From JBDTVS01 sp040007095 (GTDB lineage: Bacteria; Acidobacteriota; Vicinamibacteria; Vicinamibacterales; CAVVIG01): a DNA stretch of 10,512 bases. The notes below the pieces were generated by a model that saw nothing but the letters and a program-made list of their open reading frames with translations, made no database searches and had not been told where the DNA came from. How positions within the stretch are numbered: the stretch's first letter is position 1; each line of letters starts with the position of its first letter. A program made the position numbers and the translations under genes. Location: assembly GCA_040007095.1 (NCBI GenBank), contig JBDTVS010000100.1, positions 1 to 10,512 of the forward strand, given 5' to 3'. Below are positions 7,291 to 10,512 of this stretch, in pieces.

Positions 7291-7346
7291 AAGGCCACAG
7301 GCGCACTTTGGCGTTTCTTCGAAACGCCGTGCGCGCCTGTGGCCTT
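7291..7346 (-). other. oriT: Origin of transfer (oriT), RSF1010-type
   Basis: The inner part reads, on the minus strand, GGCGTTTC (7328-7321), spacer GAA, GAAACGCC (7317-7310), then AAAGTGCGCC (7309-7300). This is the RSF1010/R1162 plan: an inverted repeat with a TTTC..GAAA core followed on the cleaved strand by a TAAGTGCGCC-like nic region. The neighbouring relaxase is of the RSF1010 MobA type. By analogy the minus strand is nicked near 7299-7302, the int side is transferred first and the mob genes enter last. Unusually, the core is enclosed by perfect 14-base outer arms, AAGGCCACAGGCGC (7291-7304) and GCGCCTGTGGCCTT (7333-7346), so the whole 56 bases can fold into one long hairpin. It ends 14 bases before the mobA start codon. 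Confidence 0.85.
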
Positions 7347-7360
7347 CGCGAGGCGTCGCC

Positions 7361-8317
7361 ATGGACTTCGAGCTCGATCACGGCGTTCCCAACGGCGGCG
7401 GCGCCGCCGGGGGCGGTGGCTGTTTCCACCTGTCGTTTCGGTCTGGCTCCCGTGGCAGCGGTGCCTCCGCCCGGAGCGGCTTCGACTACATCTCACGACG
7501 AGATGAGTACGCCGGTCCCGAGCGTGACGCGGCCATCTACACGGAGTCCGATCACATGCCGACGTGGGCCGAAGACGATCCAGGACGCTACTGGGATGCG
7601 GCGGACCTGTTCGAGCGCGCCAATGGACGTCTCTACGTCAGTGCCGATTTCGCGTTGCCACGCGACCTCGATCCCGAGGAGCAGATCGCGCTGGCGCATA
7701 AATTCGCCGAGGAGCTGACCGAAGAGGAACGACTCCCGTACACACTCGCCATTCACGGCGGCCGCGACGGGAACGGACGCGAGCACAACCCGCACGCGCA
7801 CCTCATGTTCTCCGAGCGTCGCAATGATGGCATTGAACGATCGCGCGAGCAGTGGTTCCGGCGTGCCGATTCCGCGCACCCAGAACGAGGCGGTGCACCA
7901 AAGAGTCGAACGTTCCACGGCCGCGATTGGGTCGAAGGGGCCCGCGAGCGCTGGGCGTCGATGACGAATGCCGCGCTCGAACGAGCCGGGCGGTCGGAAC
8001 GTGTCGATCATCGCAGCTATGCGCGCCAGGGTGTCGATAAGGAACCGGGCGAACACTTCGGACCTTCCGCGCCGCACATGGCCGTGCGCGGTGAGGATCA
8101 CGAGCGTCTAGCTGGCGCCGCCTCCGTCCGCGATCACCAAGACAGCATCCGGGTGATTGATGCGGAGATCGCGCGATTGGAGTCTGCGCGATCGGCGCTT
8201 CTGCACGGCGAGTTGTTGGAGACCGAGCCAGAGCAGGAACGGGAATCCGAGCGCCATCACGATGCGCCGTCGCCGACTGGACAGCCTGTCGACGATGACC
8301 GGTCGCGGGGGAGGTAG
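7361..8317 (+). CDS. mobA: MOBQ relaxase, MobA/MobL family
   Basis: Relaxases nick oriT, stay bound to the 5' end and lead the strand into the recipient. The 318-residue product matches the relaxase domain of RSF1010 MobA along its length: GSRGSGASARSGFDYISR with likely nucleophile Tyr43; YWDAADLFERANGR with Glu85; ERLPYTLAIH; the metal-binding HNPHAHLM (His142, His145, His147) followed by SERRNDGIER; and NAALERAGR with VDHRSY. It differs in two ways. A Gly-rich extension of about 20 residues precedes the domain (NGGGAAGGGG), and the protein stops soon after the domain with an acidic, Arg-rich tail. The large primase region of RSF1010 MobA is absent. ATG 7361 has a modest GAGG 7 bases upstream. 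The next gene starts 2 bases after the stop. Confidence 0.95.
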   Translation: MDFELDHGVPNGGGAAGGGGCFHLSFRSGSRGSGASARSGFDYISRRDEYAGPERDAAIYTESDHMPTWAEDDPGRYWDAADLFERANGRLYVSADFALPRDLDPEEQIALAHKFAEELTEEERLPYTLAIHGGRDGNGREHNPHAHLMFSERRNDGIERSREQWFRRADSAHPERGGAPKSRTFHGRDWVEGARERWASMTNAALERAGRSERVDHRSYARQGVDKEPGEHFGPSAPHMAVRGEDHERLAGAASVRDHQDSIRVIDAEIARLESARSALLHGELLETEPEQERESERHHDAPSPTGQPVDDDRSRGR

Positions 8318-8319
8318 CG

Positions 8320-8784
8320 ATGTCGAGTGCACTGGACGCGTTTCGTGCCCAGCGGGAAGCCGCCGACGCCGTGCACGCGCGGCTGACGGAAGTGGCCACG
8401 CTGCTGCACGACCTTCGAGAGGAAACACACGCGCTCGCGAACAACGAGGCCTTCCGCAAGTTGTTGCAGGATGAGCAGACGTGGCTGGTCCGTGCGGAGC
8501 ACACCATCGCCTCGATCCGCCGTCACCGCGAATGGGAGGTTCATCGATTCTGGCCCGCCGTTTGGCGACGATGGGCGGTCGCCATGGCATTCGCCGTGCT
8601 CACGGCTGTGGCGGCCGGCGCAGGCTACGCCTGGATCGCCCACCCGTACGAGACCGACCGTGCGATTCTTCGCGCGAGGGTCGAGTTCCTGGACGCCGTC
8701 GCCCGGCGGGTTCTCGCGATGACGCCGACCGAGCGACGGCAGTTCGACGCGCTGATGAAGGGGGATGTGGTGCCGAAGCGGTGA
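8320..8784 (+). CDS. Coiled-coil single-helix membrane protein in mobB position
   Basis: The 154-residue product has a helical, coiled-coil-prone N-terminal half (about 4-75), a Trp/Arg-rich boundary (FWPAVWRRW), one strong membrane helix at about 85-107 (AVAMAFAVLTAVAAGAGYAWI) and a short helical tail. It starts 2 bases after mobA with GGGGGAGG overlapping the mobA stop, so the two are translationally coupled. In RSF1010 the membrane-associated MobB stabilises the relaxosome and helps it meet the coupling protein of the secretion channel. Position and membrane topology suggest the same role here, but I see no clear sequence match to MobB, so I give no symbol. Confidence 0.8.
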   Translation: MSSALDAFRAQREAADAVHARLTEVATLLHDLREETHALANNEAFRKLLQDEQTWLVRAEHTIASIRRHREWEVHRFWPAVWRRWAVAMAFAVLTAVAAGAGYAWIAHPYETDRAILRARVEFLDAVARRVLAMTPTERRQFDALMKGDVVPKR

Positions 8785-8793
8785 AGTTCGGCA

Positions 8794-8815
8794 GGCCTCC
8801 CTTTCCCTGGAGGTC
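8794..8815 (+). terminator. Hairpin after the mob genes, no T-run
   Basis: GGCCTCC (8794-8800) and GGAGGTC (8809-8815) pair with one G-T wobble around an 8-base loop, 9 bases after the last mob stop codon. The lack of a T-run makes intrinsic termination doubtful. Confidence 0.25.
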
Positions 8816-8857
8816 GCTTGAAGCCGGCGATTGTCGAGTCTGTCCCGGTGCTCGCCG

Positions 8858-8909
8858 AGGTCAAGGCGCCTCGCTTCACGAGGCCCCTTCGGGCTGTCGG
8901 CCTTGACCT
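8858..8909. repeat. Inverted repeat with an internal hairpin
   Basis: AGGTCAAGG (8858-8866) and CCTTGACCT (8901-8909) are perfect 9-base arms. Between them GCCTCG / CGAGGC (8868-8873, 8879-8884) form a second stem, and GCCC / GGGC (8883-8886, 8891-8894) can form an alternative small one. The result is a branched, cloverleaf-like fold. It does not match a tRNA or an integron attC site as I know them. It could mark a mobile-element end or a structured RNA. Confidence 0.4.
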
Positions 8910-9221
8910 TGGCTCCGCGCCGGGAGCTTGGGCATCTATCGCCGGCTGTCTCATTGACGCCGACAGCTTGCGGCGACGGGACGCCAATGCACCTGCTGGA
9001 ATCGTGCGTCGGCGCAGCCGCTGAATCGTGGCTGGCGCTCGTAAACAGCTGCCACTCGAGGTTCTGCGCTGCCGTTGACCACAAGCGAAACGTCGGCAGT
9101 CGTGGCCCCAGGACCTTCCGAGTGGCTCGACAGCAAGGCACTGTCAGGATTTGTCGTGATTCGAGTCGGCATTCCTCTTTACGCGTGTTCACGCCGACGG
9201 ATCCCATCTCGGCCGGCGTCG

Positions 9222-9434
9222 CTAATAGCACGCACGTTCCGATTGACGTGCTGGCGTGTCTCTGGTGCCGGCGGGCGTCTGCGGCTAATTGCGCTCATCG
9301 ACCAGGCAACCGTGATCGAACGGATCCTCCGACATCTCGGCGTACCGACGGAGATCCTCGCGGCGCGGTCAGACGTGCCTTCGAGACGGTTCGTGCCTGA
9401 CAAGGCATCGGCGCGAGGCATCTTCGGCGAGTGA
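9222..9434 (+). pseudogene. IS91-family transposase, C-terminal remnant
   Basis: Reading across two indels gives ARTFRL, DVLACLWC, GGRLRLIALIDQATVIERI and LRHLGVPTEI. This is the conserved end of many IS91-type (Y2, rolling-circle) transposases, which carry DVLxCPxCGGRxRxIA followed by VIxxILxHLGLPTE. One base is missing near 9245 and a compensating change near 9270-9275 restores the frame, after which it runs to a stop at 9434. The catalytic N-terminal and middle parts are not recognisable upstream. It is therefore a dead fragment. The IS3-type fragment that follows is in the opposite orientation. Confidence 0.7.
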
Positions 9435-9497
9435 TCGAGGCGGGGGGGCATCTTCGCTGTGGCCGGGCGGGCGACGGATCCGATAGAGCCTCTTCGG

Positions 9498-9699
9498 TTA
9501 ACCGCCGCACCAACTAATCCGGCCTATCGGCAACTCGCGGGCTTCGCTGGCCTGCAGGCCCCCATAGACGTTCTTCCCGCGAGAGAAACTCTGCTCGGAG
9601 ATCCCGCCCTTGCGACGCAGCTCCCTGATGGACATCCATGGTCAGCGTGCTGCAACACGGCACTGATCTGCTCGACGGAAAAGCGCCTCTTTACGACAT
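9498..9699 (-). pseudogene. IS3-family OrfA remnant
   Basis: On the minus strand one frame reads KRRFSVEQISAVLQHADHG (about 9691-9635). After a frameshift the next reads SIRELRRKGGISEQSFSRGK and NVYGGLQASEAREL (from about 9632), then drifts to a stop at 9498. This is the helix-turn-helix start of an IS3-family OrfA, which typically has RRFTxEQI, a GISExTFYRWK motif and YGGL followed by EARxLKxLE. The ATG at 9699 is one frame off from KRRFS, so at least two indels are present. No OrfB sequence follows to the left, where unrelated IS91-type sequence begins, so only a fragment remains. Confidence 0.75.
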
Positions 9700-10233
9700 C
9701 GTCTTGGCCCGGTCGAGGCCTGATTTATACCGGAGCCCTCATTCTGGCATTGGCCTGAAAGAGCGGGCGCCTCAGATTTGTATTTTCAATCCGTTTCAAG
9801 CTTTTCCGGTTCTTGCCGATTTGATTGGAGGACCAGGTGTTCCACGGTCGTCGCCACAAATGGCTGGAGCTACGCCCGAGTGGTGGGTCACTCCTCGCCG
9901 ACGGGTCAAGAATCGCCGCAAGCGCATCGCCTGCGCCGCGGTTCCGCAGGGGTTTCTCGCGAAACAGGGGCCGCAAGAGCGACCGGGCGATGGGCGACCG
10001 CAAGTGTGCACTGGTCGCGAACTGAAGATCAACTCCAAATCAGCGAAGGAGGTCCCGCATTCCGCAGACACGCATCTCCAGATCGCAACGCCTGCGTGCC
10101 GTGACACGCCGAGCGGTGCGTTGCCTGCTAGCACCACAGTCTTGTGCGTCCTGGCGTCCCCAGACTCCGGTCTGGGTGATCCGATCGTGAGCGCCATCGC
10201 GCAATCGTCGGCTCGTTAGAGAGTGATTCATCA
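9700..10233. other. 534-base stretch without a recognised gene
   Basis: The part near 9700-9830 should hold the leader and end of the IS3-type element; I cannot place its terminal repeat. The rest shows several overlapping open frames on both strands with no domain I recognise. A perfect hairpin, CCCAGAC / GTCTGGG with a TCCG loop, lies at 10159-10176 without a T-run. Confidence 0.45.
10159..10176. repeat. Perfect 7-bp hairpin before the RCC1 gene remnant
   Basis: CCCAGAC (10159-10165) and GTCTGGG (10170-10176) enclose the tetraloop TCCG. It lies about 58 bases before the remnant's ATG. It could be a Rho-dependent or partial terminator; no T-run follows on either strand. Confidence 0.3.
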
Positions 10234-10461
10234 ATGAAGACATCATAGGTTGCGCTCGTCGCGATGGCGAGTCTGTTCTATCTCGGCGTGCATGACGGTA
10301 TCGCGGGACCCGCCGTTGCGGCCGGCGGCCAGCACGCGGTGGTGCTCACGGATTCCGGCGTGCTCTGGGCCTGGGGTGGCAATGGCTACGGCCAGTTAGG
10401 CGACGGCACCACGACGGCCAAAGTCGCGCCGACGCAGATCATGACCATTAGCGGGGTGTAA
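10234..10461 (+). pseudogene. RCC1-repeat secreted protein, broken fragment
   Basis: From ATG 10234 the frame reads MKTS, a TAG stop (10246-10248), then VALVAMASLFYLGVHDGIAG in the same frame, which completes a signal peptide. Next comes AVAAGGQHAVVLTDSGVLWA and WGGNGYGQLGDGTTTAKVAP, one repeat unit of the RCC1 family, which folds as a seven-bladed propeller and needs several such repeats. The frame ends at TAA 10459-10461 just where the next repeat should continue (SGV, normally followed by xxIxAGxxHS). With a stop inside the signal peptide and only one repeat left, this is a pseudogene or a 5' fragment cut off by something inserted at about 10457. Confidence 0.72.
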
Positions 10462-10500
10462 CAGTTCACCCTGTACAAAGTGATTGAAGGGGCGTACCTT

Positions 10501-10512
10501 ATGCGGCATGAA
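10501..10512 (+). CDS. Possible start of a gene continuing beyond the window
   Basis: ATG 10501 opens a frame (MRHE) to the window edge, preceded by GAAGG (10486-10490) at 10 bases. It lies 45 bases after the point where the RCC1 frame breaks, which is the usual layout of an insertion-sequence end and its transposase start. Only four codons are visible. Confidence 0.25.

Larger units (their letters stand above)
8785..9221. other. 437-base stretch without a recognised gene
   Basis: Apart from the two inverted repeats noted within it, I see no coding sequence I trust. A rightward frame from TTG 8818 to 9024 has a ribosome binding site (GGAGG) and could encode 68 residues, but the product has no recognisable feature and the frame crosses the branched inverted repeat. 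The stretch may be the decayed 5' part of the transposase whose end lies at 9222-9434. Confidence 0.4.

Noticed and set aside
7291..7346. Rho-independent terminator after mobC
   Set aside because: The stem is followed by CGCGAGG rather than a T-run, and the match to the RSF1010 oriT plan next to a MobA gene explains it better.
6755..7360. CRISPR array or tandem repeats around mobC and oriT
   Set aside because: The repeated GCCTGTGGCC motif is short, irregularly spaced and partly inverted, with no uniform spacers and no cas genes.
8858..8909. Integron attC site
   Set aside because: The arms do not carry the expected AAC/GTT core ends and no integron integrase or cassette is near; the integrase present is phage-like.
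8257..9231. Leftward 324-codon frame
   Set aside because: It spans the mobB-position gene, two inverted repeats and non-coding DNA, which no single real gene would be expected to do, and its product has no recognisable feature.
9638..10219. Rightward 193-codon frame
   Set aside because: Its first part is antisense to the IS3 OrfA remnant and the rest shows no domain or fitting start signal.

Overview
The window is high-GC DNA from a Gram-negative chromosome. A TonB-dependent receptor with an N-terminal carboxypeptidase-regulatory-like domain, paired with a small Cys-rich secreted protein, suggests an Acidobacteriota-like soil bacterium. That assignment rests on gene style only and is tentative.

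Left part (1-3842), host backbone: the 3' part of a membrane-protein gene; a 414-base stretch with no recognisable gene; a leftward gene for a two-helix membrane protein with a Cys-Cys soluble domain; a divergent gene for a small secreted Cys-rich protein, probably leaderless; and a TonB-dependent receptor gene broken by a one-base deletion near 2289. The Cys-rich proteins beside an outer-membrane receptor hint at metal handling, which is inference.

Middle part (4024-8784), an integrative mobilizable element (IME) next to tRNA-Ser(GGA): a tyrosine integrase gene stops 11 bases from the tRNA's CCA end. It is preceded on the same strand by an AlpA-type excisionase. A palindrome-rich divergent control region separates these from a rightward gene for a ribbon-helix-helix protein with a large unrecognised C-terminal domain. 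Next come mobC, an origin of transfer, a MOBQ relaxase (mobA) and a small coiled-coil membrane protein in the mobB position. MobA, MobC and the oriT all resemble those of plasmid RSF1010. The module has no primase, replication or type IV secretion genes here, so the element would excise with its own integrase and borrow another element's conjugation channel. The oriT orientation sends the int side first and the mob genes last.

Right part (8785-10512), decayed accessory DNA: hairpins, a fragment of an IS91-family transposase with two compensating indels, an oppositely oriented fragment of an IS3-family OrfA with frameshifts, unrecognised sequence, and an RCC1-repeat gene with a stop codon in its signal peptide and a second stop after one repeat. 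A new reading frame begins at 10501. No second copy of the tRNA 3' end was found, so the far end of the IME lies outside the window or has decayed.
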